Shown one piece after another: positions 1 through 8,848 of a stretch of 33,695 nt of DNA. Position numbers and translations under genes: made by a program. The notes below the pieces were generated by a model. That model was given only the letters and a program-made list of their open reading frames with translations, searched no databases and had not been told where the DNA came from. Numbering within the stretch: position 1 is the stretch's first letter; the number at the start of each line of letters is the position of its first letter. Source of the DNA: Pseudomonadota bacterium (GTDB lineage Bacteria > Verrucomicrobiota > Verrucomicrobiia > Limisphaerales > SXTU01); assembly GCA_009924135.1 (NCBI GenBank), contig RFSE01000043.1, forward strand, positions 1 through 33,695, given 5' to 3'.

Positions 1-108
1 TCCTGCCGTGGTTTGCGTCGTCCCAGTGCCATGCTCACCATGGACGCGCCGCATTGTTCGCGCGTTACAGGAGGAAACGATTTTTAACAGGCTGTTAGCG
101 GCCAGTCC
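1..108. other. 5' leader of the first operon, no gene seen
   Basis: No convincing coding region is visible here; a short plus-strand reading frame crossing it has no recognisable content and runs into the receptor gene out of frame. An AGGAGG-like stretch at about 70-76 lies roughly 32 bases before the ATG at 109 and 53 before the ATG at 130, too far to be a good ribosome-binding site for either. The operon promoter may lie here or before the window. Confidence 0.4.
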
Positions 109-2202
109 ATGCCTCGTTCTTTGGTCCCCATGCAACCCACCTCTAGCAATCCACACCGTTCATCCAACCAGTCGAGCGCCTGGCCGGGAAGCTGTGCGCT
201 GCTGACCGCCCTGCTCGGCTCGCTGACTCCGGGCGTCGCCCAGGATCAGCTCTTCCAGCCGGCCCAGCTCAAGAAGGAGATTTCCACCAACGCCCCTTCC
301 AGCAATTCCCTGACGGAAGAGTTGCGCTGGCTGAAAGCGGAACGGGTTTTGATCACCACTGTATCCAAGCGACCCGAGGATCCGTTTGCCGCATCCGCAG
401 CGGTTTCCGTCATTTCGGGCGAAGACATTGTGCGGTCGGGGGCGCGGACTTTGCCCGATGCGCTGCGACTTGCCCCTGGCATCAGCGTTGCACAGGTGGA
501 CGCGAGCAAATGGGCCGTGGGAGCCCGCGGGTTAAGCGACATTTTCTCCAACCGACTGCTGGTGCTGGTGGACGGACGCACGATCTATTCACCCGGTTTT
601 GCCGGAGTGTTCTGGGCGGCACAGGATGTGTTGATGGAAGATGTGGATCATATCGAGGTGGTCCGCGGACCGGGCGGCACCATGTGGGGGGCGAACGCGG
701 TAAACGGGGTCATCAACATCATCACTAAAGACACGCAGAAGACGCAAGGCACGTATTTCAGTACCGGCGGTGGAACTCAAGAACGGTTTTTCGGCGAAGT
801 GCGCCAGGACGGGCATATCACTGACGAGCTCACCGGTCGTGTCTACTTCAAATATTCGGACCGGGGCGAGCATCCGACCGGCACCGATCGCTGGGACTCC
901 ACGCAAGGCGGCACACGCTTGGACTGGCACCTGCCGGAGACGCAGTTCACCCTCCGGGGCGACCTCTTCAACGTCAACACGCGTGATACCTTTCTGCGGC
1001 CAACCGTAACGGCCCCCTATTTCACACCGGAACAGCAAGCGATTCTCTATTCAGGTGGAAACGCACTCTTCCGCGCAGAACATGATTTCAGCCCGGACTC
1101 GCAAATCCATTTTCAGACCTATTACAGTTCATTCCGGGAACACCGGTTTGATGTCCAGACCGAGAAACTGGCAGATGTTGAGCTTCAGCACTACTTCGAC
1201 ATCCAGGACTGGTGGAAGGTCATGTACGGAGCCAATTACCGTTACCTCCCTACCGACAGCCGGAATAACAACTACTTCACTTACAGTCCCAATCGGCGGG
1301 ATCAGCAAATCATCAGCGGCTTCGCACAGACCGACTTCCTGTTCTTTGCCGAACGCTTGAGATTGACGCTCGGCAGCAAGTTTGAAGCAAACGACATCAC
1401 GGGGCTGGAACCCCAGCCCAATGTGCGACTGGCCTGGACGCCTGATGAACGTCAGACAGCGTGGGCCGCATTTTCAAAGGCCGTCCAAATCCCCTCGCGG
1501 GCCAACACCGACCTGACGGTCCCGCAATTTGGGCCGGTCGGCACGGCCTTCGGCCTGCCGGTCATGGGCCAATTCACCGGCTCACAAACCCTTGGAGCTC
1601 AGGAGTTTACGGCCTACGAGCTTGGCTACCGGCTACGACCGCGAGAGAACCTCACTGTAGATGCTGCCGCTTTCTACAACATTTACCGCAACTCGTTCGG
1701 GTCCATGACCGGAACGCCCACTTTTATCCCATTGCCGTCGCCGTACCTGTCGCTGCCCATCGGTTCAGATAATTCAGCTGCGTTCAACTCCTATGGCACC
1801 GAACTCTCTGCGGAATGGACGGCGACCGAAGGATGGCGACTGATTCCAAGCTACTCCTTCATCAAAACTGACCTTGACCGGGGATCGCCCCTGGACCAGC
1901 TCCAGTCCACGCCCCAACAGCAACTCGGCCTGCGTTCCTCCATGAACCTGCCCCACAACTGGAACTTGGACCTGGGGTTGCGTTTCGTGGATCGAGTTAC
2001 CGCCAACGGCGTCACCATTTCCAGTTACGAGACGATGGACGCGCGGCTGGCATGGCGTCCGCACCCGAACTGGGAAATCGCCGTGGTTGGGCGGAATCTG
2101 TTCGCGCCGCAGCATTTCGAATATTCGACGTCAGGGGTAAATCCGACCCAGGCCACCCCGGTTCCACGGGAAGTTTACGCTCAACTCACCGCACGCTTTT
2201 AA
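109..2202 (+). CDS. TonB-dependent outer-membrane receptor
   Basis: Outer-membrane beta-barrel that takes up a bound ligand using TonB energy. The 697-residue protein has an N-terminal hydrophobic signal (about residues 28-45), a plug domain (about 85-200) with the typical runs VSVISGEDI, LPDALRLAPGI, LVLVDGRTIYSP and HIEVVRGPGGTMWGANAVNG, then a long barrel ending in a terminal phenylalanine (AQLTARF), the usual outer-membrane assembly signal. Length fits small siderophore/cobalamin/vitamin-type receptors. The start is uncertain: ATG 109 or ATG 130 would both keep the signal. It is the first gene of an apparent operon; the next gene begins 16 bases after its stop. The ligand cannot be read from the sequence; the downstream RoxA-like cytochromes and terpene-cyclase-like protein make a hydrophobic or isoprenoid ligand worth considering, but that is inference. 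Confidence 0.93.
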   Translation: MPRSLVPMQPTSSNPHRSSNQSSAWPGSCALLTALLGSLTPGVAQDQLFQPAQLKKEISTNAPSSNSLTEELRWLKAERVLITTVSKRPEDPFAASAAVSVISGEDIVRSGARTLPDALRLAPGISVAQVDASKWAVGARGLSDIFSNRLLVLVDGRTIYSPGFAGVFWAAQDVLMEDVDHIEVVRGPGGTMWGANAVNGVINIITKDTQKTQGTYFSTGGGTQERFFGEVRQDGHITDELTGRVYFKYSDRGEHPTGTDRWDSTQGGTRLDWHLPETQFTLRGDLFNVNTRDTFLRPTVTAPYFTPEQQAILYSGGNALFRAEHDFSPDSQIHFQTYYSSFREHRFDVQTEKLADVELQHYFDIQDWWKVMYGANYRYLPTDSRNNNYFTYSPNRRDQQIISGFAQTDFLFFAERLRLTLGSKFEANDITGLEPQPNVRLAWTPDERQTAWAAFSKAVQIPSRANTDLTVPQFGPVGTAFGLPVMGQFTGSQTLGAQEFTAYELGYRLRPRENLTVDAAAFYNIYRNSFGSMTGTPTFIPLPSPYLSLPIGSDNSAAFNSYGTELSAEWTATEGWRLIPSYSFIKTDLDRGSPLDQLQSTPQQQLGLRSSMNLPHNWNLDLGLRFVDRVTANGVTISSYETMDARLAWRPHPNWEIAVVGRNLFAPQHFEYSTSGVNPTQATPVPREVYAQLTARF

Positions 2203-2218
2203 CCTAAACCTCACCACC

Positions 2219-2905
2219 ATGTTTGCCGTCGCATCATCTCCTCAATCCATTGATCCGGGGCAGTTAATGGCCAACCTTGGCGGCTACCTGTTCTGGACCC
2301 TCGCTTACGTGCTGATCCTCCGCCGGGCATTTCTGGACCGCTCGTTCGGCATCCCCATTGCTGCCCTTTGCGCCAACGTGTCCTGGGAGACGCTCGCATC
2401 GTTTTTCCTTGGGTTCCCCAAAGGGCCACAGATCGGGAACATCATCTGGCTCGGGCTCGACTTGTTGATTCTCTATACCTGCCTGCGGTTCGGTCCGGAG
2501 GATTTCACGCAGCCAGATGTTAAAAAATGGTTTCGTCCCATGGTCTTGTTCGGTCTCGGCGTGATGCTGTGGGCGGAGTCCGCCTTTGTCTTCGGTTTTA
2601 ATGACCCCTACGGTGTCCACGCGAGCTGGGTCAACACCTTCGTGGTGAGTGCCCAGTTGCCCGCGATGTTCTGGCGGCGGGACAACCTCAAAGGACAATC
2701 CTTTTATATCGGCCTGAGCATCCTTCTTGGGGACATCAGTGGTTACTTCATGATCGTCTACGGGGCCGAGGAAATGCCTGGGCGCATCCACATGAACCTG
2801 ATGAACGCGCTGTTCGCCGGCATCCTCTCCACCAACCTGCTTTATGTCACTTTGCTCTACCGACGCTGCATGCGCGACGGTTTAAACCCCTGGAAGAACT
2901 GGTAG
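2219..2905 (+). CDS. Integral membrane protein resembling Pyr4-type transmembrane terpene cyclases
   Basis: A 228-residue protein with about seven hydrophobic helices and short loops. It holds NVSWET at residues 53-58 followed by GLDLLILYTCLRFG at 79-92 and GDISGYF at 171-177. This order, an Asn-x-Ser-Trp-Glu after the second helix, an Asp-rich third helix and a late acidic helix, is what I know from the Pyr4/PaxB family of membrane-bound terpene cyclases, in which a glutamate in the WE motif and a later aspartate act as acid catalysts (here possibly Glu57 and Asp172). The match is from memory of the family pattern, not from a search, so the call is tentative; a generic seven-helix protein is the alternative. 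It lies between the receptor and two dihaem cytochromes in the same operon, 41 bases before the next gene. Confidence 0.5.
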   Translation: MFAVASSPQSIDPGQLMANLGGYLFWTLAYVLILRRAFLDRSFGIPIAALCANVSWETLASFFLGFPKGPQIGNIIWLGLDLLILYTCLRFGPEDFTQPDVKKWFRPMVLFGLGVMLWAESAFVFGFNDPYGVHASWVNTFVVSAQLPAMFWRRDNLKGQSFYIGLSILLGDISGYFMIVYGAEEMPGRIHMNLMNALFAGILSTNLLYVTLLYRRCMRDGLNPWKNW

Positions 2906-2946
2906 CCAGCACGCATCCGGCGGCGAGGAGCACGAACGGCAGGACT

Positions 2947-4803
2947 ATGAAACAATGCTGCTTGATATTTGGGGTCGCCGGCTGGCTGCGAATCGAAGCC
3001 GCCATCTGTGCCCTGATCGCGTTGGGAACTTTCTTAGTTCCGGACATCCTCATTCGTTTCCTGGCGCAAGCCCCTCTGGGCAGCCTGGCGGGCTGGATGG
3101 ATGTGGTGGTGCTCGTCAGGACCGTGGGGGTCCTGCATCTGGCCATGGCCGCCATTCATTTGATGGCAGGCAGTGCGCCAGCCAGTCCCTCATTGCGCTG
3201 GCTGGCTGGCACCCTCCGCGTTTTGACCGGAGTCGCCCGATGGCACATCCTGGTGGCATTACCTTCCGTACTCGCGTGGGGAGCTTGGATTGAGCTGGGC
3301 ATGATGGAGCTGACGCTGGCAGCGCTCCTACGCACACCCGCTGCGGCCACACCTGTCGGACCCGCAGTCGCCCTGCTCGCAAAATTTCCCCGGTTGAGGC
3401 TGGGGCTATGGGGCATTGGACTGGGCATTGCTTTGTGGTGCGGATGGCTGGTTTATGCACACCTGGTGCGTTCGCCGGGATCAGAGGTATTTGTTACCGA
3501 AGCAGAGCATTTTAAATACGGCGGCCTCACGAATGAAAAAGTGCGGGGTCTGCCGCTTTATATTTTCGAGGCTTTGCCGGAGGTTTTCTCCGACAAGGTG
3601 CCGGGTACCAATGGCTGGCAATCTTTCGGCCTCATCCAGGAACCCAACCGGCCAGGTCCGGTGGGCTGGAGCGTCCGAACCAATGGCTATCCGCACCTCC
3701 TGCCCAATTGTGCGCTCTGTCACACTGCCACCTACCGCGTCGGAGGGGAGGCCACGCCCCGGCTGATCGTGGGCGGCGTCACCCTCCAGCTGGATTTTCA
3801 GGCACTGCTCCAATTCCTGTTTGCGTGCGCCCATGATGCACGCTTCACCGATGGCACGTTGCTGGCCGTCATTCAACGGCGGCACTCGCTGGATGCCGTG
3901 GACACGGCGCTTTACGGCCGGTTGCTCATCCCGGTCACGGCGGGGGCGCTGCAACTGGCCGGTCAGGACTGCGGATGGATGAACCGGCAGCCGCCTTCCG
4001 GTCCGGGACGTTTCGACGCGGGGGCGCTGCTCAAGTTCAACTTGCTGCGGTTGCCGTATGACGGGGCGATCTCAACCAGTGACATGTTGCCGATCTGGAA
4101 CCGGCGTGCCGAACAGGGCCGATGGCAGCGCTGGACTGGGGGGGGGACCAATGTGCATGAGGAGATGATGCTGAGCGCGGGCTCGCTCGCGGCACTCGTG
4201 CCGATGCTGTTCGATGAAGCCAGCTTTCAGCGAATCGCAAAGTTTCTCGAAACCCTTTCCCCGCCCAAATATCCCTTGCCAGTCGCAGCTGATTTGGCTG
4301 CACAGGGAAAATCGGTTTTCACTGCGCGTTGTCTCGAATGTCATGCGGCGGAGGGGATTTCCGTACACGGACAGTTAACCGCTCAGCGAGAACTGGGAAC
4401 GGATCCCGAAGTTCTGCAAGCCTACGATGCCCGCACCGTGGCCGCGCTCCACGCCCTGAAAGAAGCGCCGCTCCGCTACCCTGCACAGCAACAGACCGAT
4501 GGTTACAAAAATGTCTCCCTGACTGGGCTGTGGGCGCGGGCACCCTACCTCCACAACGGCTCCGTCCCGACGCTTTGGGATTTGCTCCTTCCGCCTGAAA
4601 ACCGGCCGGAAACCTTCGTTCGTGGGGGCAATGAGGTGGACGCCACCCGGTTGGGATTCATAGCCGGAGCAGCTGGCACGCAGGGCAAACCGTTCCTGTT
4701 CGACACCCGCCTCCGCGGGAACAGCAATCGCGGCCATCTTTATGGCGTGGACCTGCCGGAGGCGGACAAACGCGCGTTGATTGAATTTCTCAAAACCCTA
4801 TGA
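2947..4803 (+). CDS. Membrane-anchored RoxA-like dihaem cytochrome c
   Basis: A 618-residue two-part protein. Residues 1-180 form about five membrane helices (the last near 157-176). The rest is an extracytoplasmic cytochrome region with two CxxCH haem c sites, CALCH at 255-259 and CLECH at 462-466. Near the end it has GLWARAPYLHNGSVPTLWDL followed by an ERP/NRP..F and a VDATRLGF segment, the signature of the RoxA/RoxB-like family (dihaem relatives of MauG and cytochrome c peroxidase; RoxA cleaves poly-cis-isoprene with O2). Function here is unproven; peroxidase-like or electron-transfer roles are possible. The membrane domain fused to the cytochrome is unusual, since RoxA itself is a soluble secreted enzyme. 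The stop overlaps the next start in an ATGA, implying translational coupling. Confidence 0.82.
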   Translation: MKQCCLIFGVAGWLRIEAAICALIALGTFLVPDILIRFLAQAPLGSLAGWMDVVVLVRTVGVLHLAMAAIHLMAGSAPASPSLRWLAGTLRVLTGVARWHILVALPSVLAWGAWIELGMMELTLAALLRTPAAATPVGPAVALLAKFPRLRLGLWGIGLGIALWCGWLVYAHLVRSPGSEVFVTEAEHFKYGGLTNEKVRGLPLYIFEALPEVFSDKVPGTNGWQSFGLIQEPNRPGPVGWSVRTNGYPHLLPNCALCHTATYRVGGEATPRLIVGGVTLQLDFQALLQFLFACAHDARFTDGTLLAVIQRRHSLDAVDTALYGRLLIPVTAGALQLAGQDCGWMNRQPPSGPGRFDAGALLKFNLLRLPYDGAISTSDMLPIWNRRAEQGRWQRWTGGGTNVHEEMMLSAGSLAALVPMLFDEASFQRIAKFLETLSPPKYPLPVAADLAAQGKSVFTARCLECHAAEGISVHGQLTAQRELGTDPEVLQAYDARTVAALHALKEAPLRYPAQQQTDGYKNVSLTGLWARAPYLHNGSVPTLWDLLLPPENRPETFVRGGNEVDATRLGFIAGAAGTQGKPFLFDTRLRGNSNRGHLYGVDLPEADKRALIEFLKTL

Positions 4804-6557
4804 GTGACACTCCCAATCCAGGTTCGCGACCACCGAGCAGGCTCCGCAACCTCGGCCTGACGATCGCCGCCGTGACGGCGGCGGCCCTGCTGATTCCCTC
4901 CGTCCGCCACGCCATCCTCAGTCACTTCATCCACGATGAGAAGAAGCTGGAGGCGGTTCAAGGGGTGGTTGAAAAGCTCATCACTGCCGAACTGGCGAAC
5001 AAGCCCCTCCCGGGGATGAAGCCGGTGCCCGCTGACCTTCATATCGTACCCACCGGGTTCCCCGACCATGTGACCCGTCAGACCTGGCACCGCACGCCCG
5101 AAGGCAGCGATGCCTTCCCCGTCGCCCTGTTCCGCGCGCTCACCGATCCGACCACCGGCCGGCCCATCATCGAGAGTTTCGAACGTTATGGTCTCATCCC
5201 CGCGCCCGATGATGACACCGGTCTGCCGGTCGGCTTCTCGCACATCAAGACCCCGCAGCATGATTTTGTGATGACGGGCATCAACTGCGCCACCTGCCAT
5301 ACCACGCAGATGACTTACCGGGGCAAAACGCTGCACATTGACGGCGCCCCGAACCTGTTGGATGTGGAGGCCTTTTTCCGGGGCGTGCTGGGCGCCCTCG
5401 AAGGCATCCTGAAAGAAACGCCGGAAGAACGGGCGAAGTTCATCTTCCGTTTCGCGTATTACAACGCCATCGAACTGGAGAAAATGCGGACGGCCGGCAA
5501 ACTCCCGGACGCCTACGCCCCGGCCACCCGGACGCCCCAGCAGAAACACGACGAGACCCTCGCCTTCCTCCAGACCCGGCTGGAAAGCGCCCGGACCATC
5601 ATCAAATCCTTCGCCCAGCAGACCGCCGCCGGTCCGGCCCGGGCGGATTCGTTTGGCATCATCCGTAACATGCTCATGACCGAGGCGGTGCTCGGGGCTC
5701 CGGGAAATTTCCAGCCGATGACCGCACCGGTAAGCATGCCGCATCTGTTCGGCTTTGGCAGCTTTACGAACCTGCACTGGGACGGCAATACGACGACGGG
5801 AGTGGATCGCAACTACGCCCAGGCCATCGCCCTCGGCGCCGACTTTGATCCCAAGACCTTCGTTTCCTCGGCACGCCCTTACGACCTCTACAAAATGGAA
5901 CACACCGGCCAGTTGCTCACCGCCCCGAAGTGGCCGGCGGAGATCTTTGGCCCTTTGGACAACGCAAAAGTCGCCCGGGGCGAGGCCCTCTTCCGCAGCC
6001 AGGGTTGTGTGACCTGCCACAGCCGGGAAACGTGGACCCCGCTGGAAATCATCGGCACGGACCCGAACCGGCTGGTGAACTACGCCCTGCCCGTCAACGT
6101 GGCCGGGGGCCGCACCGAAAGCTATGCCACCAACCTCTACAAGTCGGCGATCGCCGTGAAGCTCAAGGCTTACGCCGACAACAATATTCCCCCGGCGGAA
6201 CAGAAGAAAATGGATGCGTGGCATGAGGGCGTGACCCCGGCCTGGCTGCACACGCTGGACCTTGGCTATTTCACCCGCCCCCTGCGCGGCCTCTGGACCA
6301 GCGCCCCCTACCTCCACAACGGCAGCGTCCCGACGCTGTGGGATCTCCTGCAACCGGCCAGCCAGCGGCCGAAAAAATTCGCCGTGGGTCACCGGGAATT
6401 TGACCCGGTCCGGGTCGGCTATGCCGCCAACCCGGCCGTCGTGAAATGGGAACTGGACACGGCCCTCAGTGGCAACCGCAACACCGGCCACGAATATGGC
6501 GTCCTCCTGACGGAGACGGAGAAGTGGGACCTCATCGAGTACCTGAAGACGCTTTGA
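4800..6557 (+). CDS. RoxA-like dihaem cytochrome c
   Basis: A 585-residue protein with one N-terminal membrane helix (about 17-36) serving as anchor or uncleaved signal, then a dihaem region: CATCH at 163-167 and CVTCH at 403-407. It shares with its upstream neighbour the segment SAPYLHNGSVPTLWDLL, the QRPKKF and FDPVRVGY motifs, and a C-terminal NTGHEYG...LIEYLKTL. The N-terminal half has GSDAFPVALFRAL and YGLIP...GLPVG, features I associate with the RoxA/RoxB and dihaem-peroxidase group. It differs from its neighbour by lacking the multi-helix membrane part, so the pair may form a complex with one membrane-embedded and one simply anchored subunit (inference). It is the last gene of the operon and is followed by repeat-rich DNA with hairpins that could end transcription. 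Confidence 0.85.
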   Translation: MSDTPNPGSRPPSRLRNLGLTIAAVTAAALLIPSVRHAILSHFIHDEKKLEAVQGVVEKLITAELANKPLPGMKPVPADLHIVPTGFPDHVTRQTWHRTPEGSDAFPVALFRALTDPTTGRPIIESFERYGLIPAPDDDTGLPVGFSHIKTPQHDFVMTGINCATCHTTQMTYRGKTLHIDGAPNLLDVEAFFRGVLGALEGILKETPEERAKFIFRFAYYNAIELEKMRTAGKLPDAYAPATRTPQQKHDETLAFLQTRLESARTIIKSFAQQTAAGPARADSFGIIRNMLMTEAVLGAPGNFQPMTAPVSMPHLFGFGSFTNLHWDGNTTTGVDRNYAQAIALGADFDPKTFVSSARPYDLYKMEHTGQLLTAPKWPAEIFGPLDNAKVARGEALFRSQGCVTCHSRETWTPLEIIGTDPNRLVNYALPVNVAGGRTESYATNLYKSAIAVKLKAYADNNIPPAEQKKMDAWHEGVTPAWLHTLDLGYFTRPLRGLWTSAPYLHNGSVPTLWDLLQPASQRPKKFAVGHREFDPVRVGYAANPAVVKWELDTALSGNRNTGHEYGVLLTETEKWDLIEYLKTL

Positions 6558-6957
6558 TCAGCTGCATTGGTCAGAAAAATTTGAACTCATGCCAACTGCG
6601 CGAATAGTTTGGCAAGAGGCAGCGAACTGTGGCTCGCACAGCCGTTCTCCCGCCCCATCAACCGAGGTTTTGGCAGGAACATTTGGGGCAGGAAAATTGG
6701 GAGGAAAAATCTTCCTGCCCTCAATCCGGTTTGTCCGCCGTAGTTCAAGGTGCTTGAGGGACCTTCGCCGCCGCTCGCTTTCAGGCTGTTCAGCAGTTGC
6801 ATTGATCAGAAAAATGGGGGCAGAAAAATTTCCATTCAGATCCTTCCCCATCTTTCTGCCCCTCTTCGATTCCCGGGGAGGGAGCACGCGTCCGTTAGTT
6901 CATGGCGGGAATTCGATCTGAGCATTCCAGTAATCCCACATGCCGCAGTCAGGATGC

Positions 6958-7094
6958 ACCGCGAACCACCCGAACCACGCGAAAACAAAGGTCCAAAATC
7001 AAATTGAACCGCTGCAAATCATTTCACCCACGCGGTGAAGCACAAACTTTTCCGAACCCCTTTTCCGGTTCGCGTATTTCGTGTATTTCGCGGT
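6958..7094. repeat. Long-loop inverted repeat with 26-bp arms
   Basis: The arm at 6958-6983 matches the reverse complement of 7069-7094 at 21 of 26 positions. Each arm is itself built of a near 9-bp unit repeated about three times (ACCGCGAA, then two further units ending in CGAA). The 85-nt interior has no gene. The architecture is the same as the elements at 15334-15491, 23244-23350 and the two gene-bearing cassettes. Confidence 0.8.
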
Positions 7095-7145
7095 TTCAAT
7101 TGCGGGTTCCAGGTTCAAACGGGGCGGACTGACCCCAGTAGTTTC

Positions 7146-7176
7146 CATCCGTGTCCATCGGTGTTGATCCGTGGTT
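7146..7176. repeat. Solitary half of an ATCCGTG-type repeat
   Basis: This 31-nt stretch (CATCCGTGTCCATCGG... ending in ATCCGTGGTT) belongs to the same family as the arms of the inverted repeat at 15334-15491, but no complementary partner is visible nearby. It may be a decayed element that has lost one arm. Confidence 0.6.
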
Positions 7177-7201
7177 CTTCCCTCCCAACTGCGGGTTTAG
7201 G

Positions 7202-8836
7202 TCATGTACCACCCGGCTGGTCCCGCCGCCCCGTAAGCAGCCAGGCGGTCAGATCCCCCTTGCCCTTGACCTGGACGAGTTCACGCCGGATGAAATGGTA
7301 CTGGCTGGCAATCCGCCGGTGCGTCGCCTCGCTCACCTGGATGGTCCCGGTCACCCCATGTGATTCCATGCGGCTCGCGAGGTTCACCGTATCCCCCCAG
7401 ACATCGTAGCTGAACTTGTTCCGGCCGATCACGCCCGCAACCACGGGACCGCTATTGATACCGATGCGAATTTGGAGGGGAAACGCACCGCCTCCGAAAC
7501 GCTCCTCGACCGCGTGAATCATGTTCAAGGCCAGCTCGGCGATGGCCTGGGCGTGATCCGGACGCGGGATGGGCAGGCCGCCGACCACCATGTAGGCATC
7601 CCCGATGGTTTTGATCTTCTCCAGTCCCTGCGCCTGCGCGAGGTGGTCAAACGTCGTGAACAACTCATCCAGCAAGTGCACCATCTCCGTACCGCTGATG
7701 CGCGCACTCAACTCCGTGAAGCCCACGAGATCGGCAAACAGAACGGTGACTTCGGGCAAATGGTCCACAATGGTGGACTCGCCGGCCTTGAGGCGGTCGG
7801 CGATGGCCCGGGGCAGGATGTTGAGCAGAAGCGCCTCGGACTGGGCCTGCGCTTCGCGGACCTGGCGCAACAGGTCCTGCTCCTTGTCCCGAAGCCGTTT
7901 CTTGTCGAGGCACGCACCGATGCGGGCGCGCAGCAGGATCGGATCAAAGGGTTTGGTGAGGTAGTCCTCCGCGCCGCCTTCGATGCACCGGACGAGCGTG
8001 TCGAGATCGTCAAGGCCGGAGATCATGATGACGGGGAGATGCCGCAGGGCGACATCGGCCTTCATCGCCGTGAGCACCTGATGCCCGTTCATCTCCGGCA
8101 TCAAGATGTCGAGCAGCACAAGGTCGAAGGCGTGCCGCGCCAGCAGGTCCAGCGCACGGCGGCCATTCTCGGCAAGGACCACGGTGAACCCTTCGCGGCT
8201 GAGCCGTCGCGTGAGCAGGGCGCGGTTGGATTCGGTGTCATCCACGACCAGGATGGTCCCGGAAACTGAAGGTCCGGCCTCGAGGCGCGTGAGGAATGTG
8301 GTGTCTTCGCTGCCGGCGGCGACCATCACGGCGGCGGCGGGCCGGTGGAAGAAGACGGTTTCACCCGAACCATCGGCATTGCCTGCATCCTGAGCCAGCC
8401 CGTCGAGGGCGGACAACGCCGGCTCGAACATGCTGGCCAACAGTGGCGGGGCCTGCTCGCCGACGTTGATGGCCGAGTCGCGAATGCGGACCAGGTCTTC
8501 CAAAAAGGGCTGGCCCGGCAACTGGGCGCACCGGGCATGGAGCGCGGTGGCCGCACCGGCAATGTCCTGGGAGAATTGTTGCAGGGCGCGACCGAGTTCA
8601 TCGCTGGCATCGGGCCGGGCCAGGAGGTGGTCGGGAACGAGCGTCTGGTTGAGCTGCCCGAAGATCTCCTCAGTGGCGCGCGACAGGGCCTGCAATTCCA
8701 AGATCAGGTCCGGATGCCCCAGCTCCCGGGCTTCATCCGCAAGGATGTCGGCGAAGCCGAGAATTTCACCCAACGGATTGCGCAGATCATGCCGGGCGAT
8801 GCCGACTTGCTGGGGAATGATGCGCGCGTGGCCCAT
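7202..8836 (-). CDS. Receiver-domain class III adenylate cyclase with histidine-kinase-like N-terminus
   Basis: Makes cAMP from ATP, probably under control of phosphorelay. In the 544 residues I see: an H-box-like segment at the very N-terminus (ARHDLRNPLGEILGF, His16) without any kinase ATP-binding domain; a receiver domain at about 193-310 with acidic pair Asp199/Asp200, phosphoacceptor Asp243, Ser273 and Lys295; a linker helix (311-345); and a cyclase domain at about 358-535. The cyclase keeps metal-binding Asp369 (LFADLVGF) and Asp413, the ATP-selecting Lys407/Lys409 and Asp478 (SYDVWGD), and transition-state Asn485 and Arg489, so it should be active and specific for ATP rather than GTP. 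It is the last gene of a minus-strand signalling operon, starting 12 bases after the preceding receiver gene. Confidence 0.92.
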   Translation of the reverse strand: MGHARIIPQQVGIARHDLRNPLGEILGFADILADEARELGHPDLILELQALSRATEEIFGQLNQTLVPDHLLARPDASDELGRALQQFSQDIAGAATALHARCAQLPGQPFLEDLVRIRDSAINVGEQAPPLLASMFEPALSALDGLAQDAGNADGSGETVFFHRPAAAVMVAAGSEDTTFLTRLEAGPSVSGTILVVDDTESNRALLTRRLSREGFTVVLAENGRRALDLLARHAFDLVLLDILMPEMNGHQVLTAMKADVALRHLPVIMISGLDDLDTLVRCIEGGAEDYLTKPFDPILLRARIGACLDKKRLRDKEQDLLRQVREAQAQSEALLLNILPRAIADRLKAGESTIVDHLPEVTVLFADLVGFTELSARISGTEMVHLLDELFTTFDHLAQAQGLEKIKTIGDAYMVVGGLPIPRPDHAQAIAELALNMIHAVEERFGGGAFPLQIRIGINSGPVVAGVIGRNKFSYDVWGDTVNLASRMESHGVTGTIQVSEATHRRIASQYHFIRRELVQVKGKGDLTAWLLTGRRDQPGGT

Positions 8837-8848
8837 GAGTACGTCCGC

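Larger units (their letters stand above)
6558..7201. repeat. Repeat-rich gap between convergent operons
   Basis: No gene is supported in these 644 bases. They contain, in order: a segment at 6589-6652 and another at 6898-6931 that recur in the same order at 31214-31366; a small hairpin (TGCCAA 6590-6595 with TTGGCA 6609-6614); a 9-bp perfect stem (GGGCAGGAA 6686-6694 with TTCCTGCCC 6712-6720, loop 17); a 10-bp stem (GGGGCAGAAA 6817-6826 with TTTCTGCCCC 6853-6862); a long inverted repeat at 6958-6983/7069-7094; and a solitary half-repeat at 7146-7176. The stems may act as bidirectional terminators between the plus-strand cytochrome operon and the minus-strand signalling operon. The small reading frames here have no recognisable content. 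Confidence 0.8.

Noticed and set aside
4740..6491. Long minus-strand open frame (583 codons) opposite the RoxA-like gene
   Set aside because: It is the antisense shadow of a clear dihaem cytochrome. The composition is Gly/Arg/Val-rich with no known domain, as expected from high-GC third positions.
6589..7132. Small plus-strand ORFs in the repeat-rich gap
   Set aside because: They run through inverted repeats, lack ribosome-binding sites and recognisable sequence, and mutually overlap.
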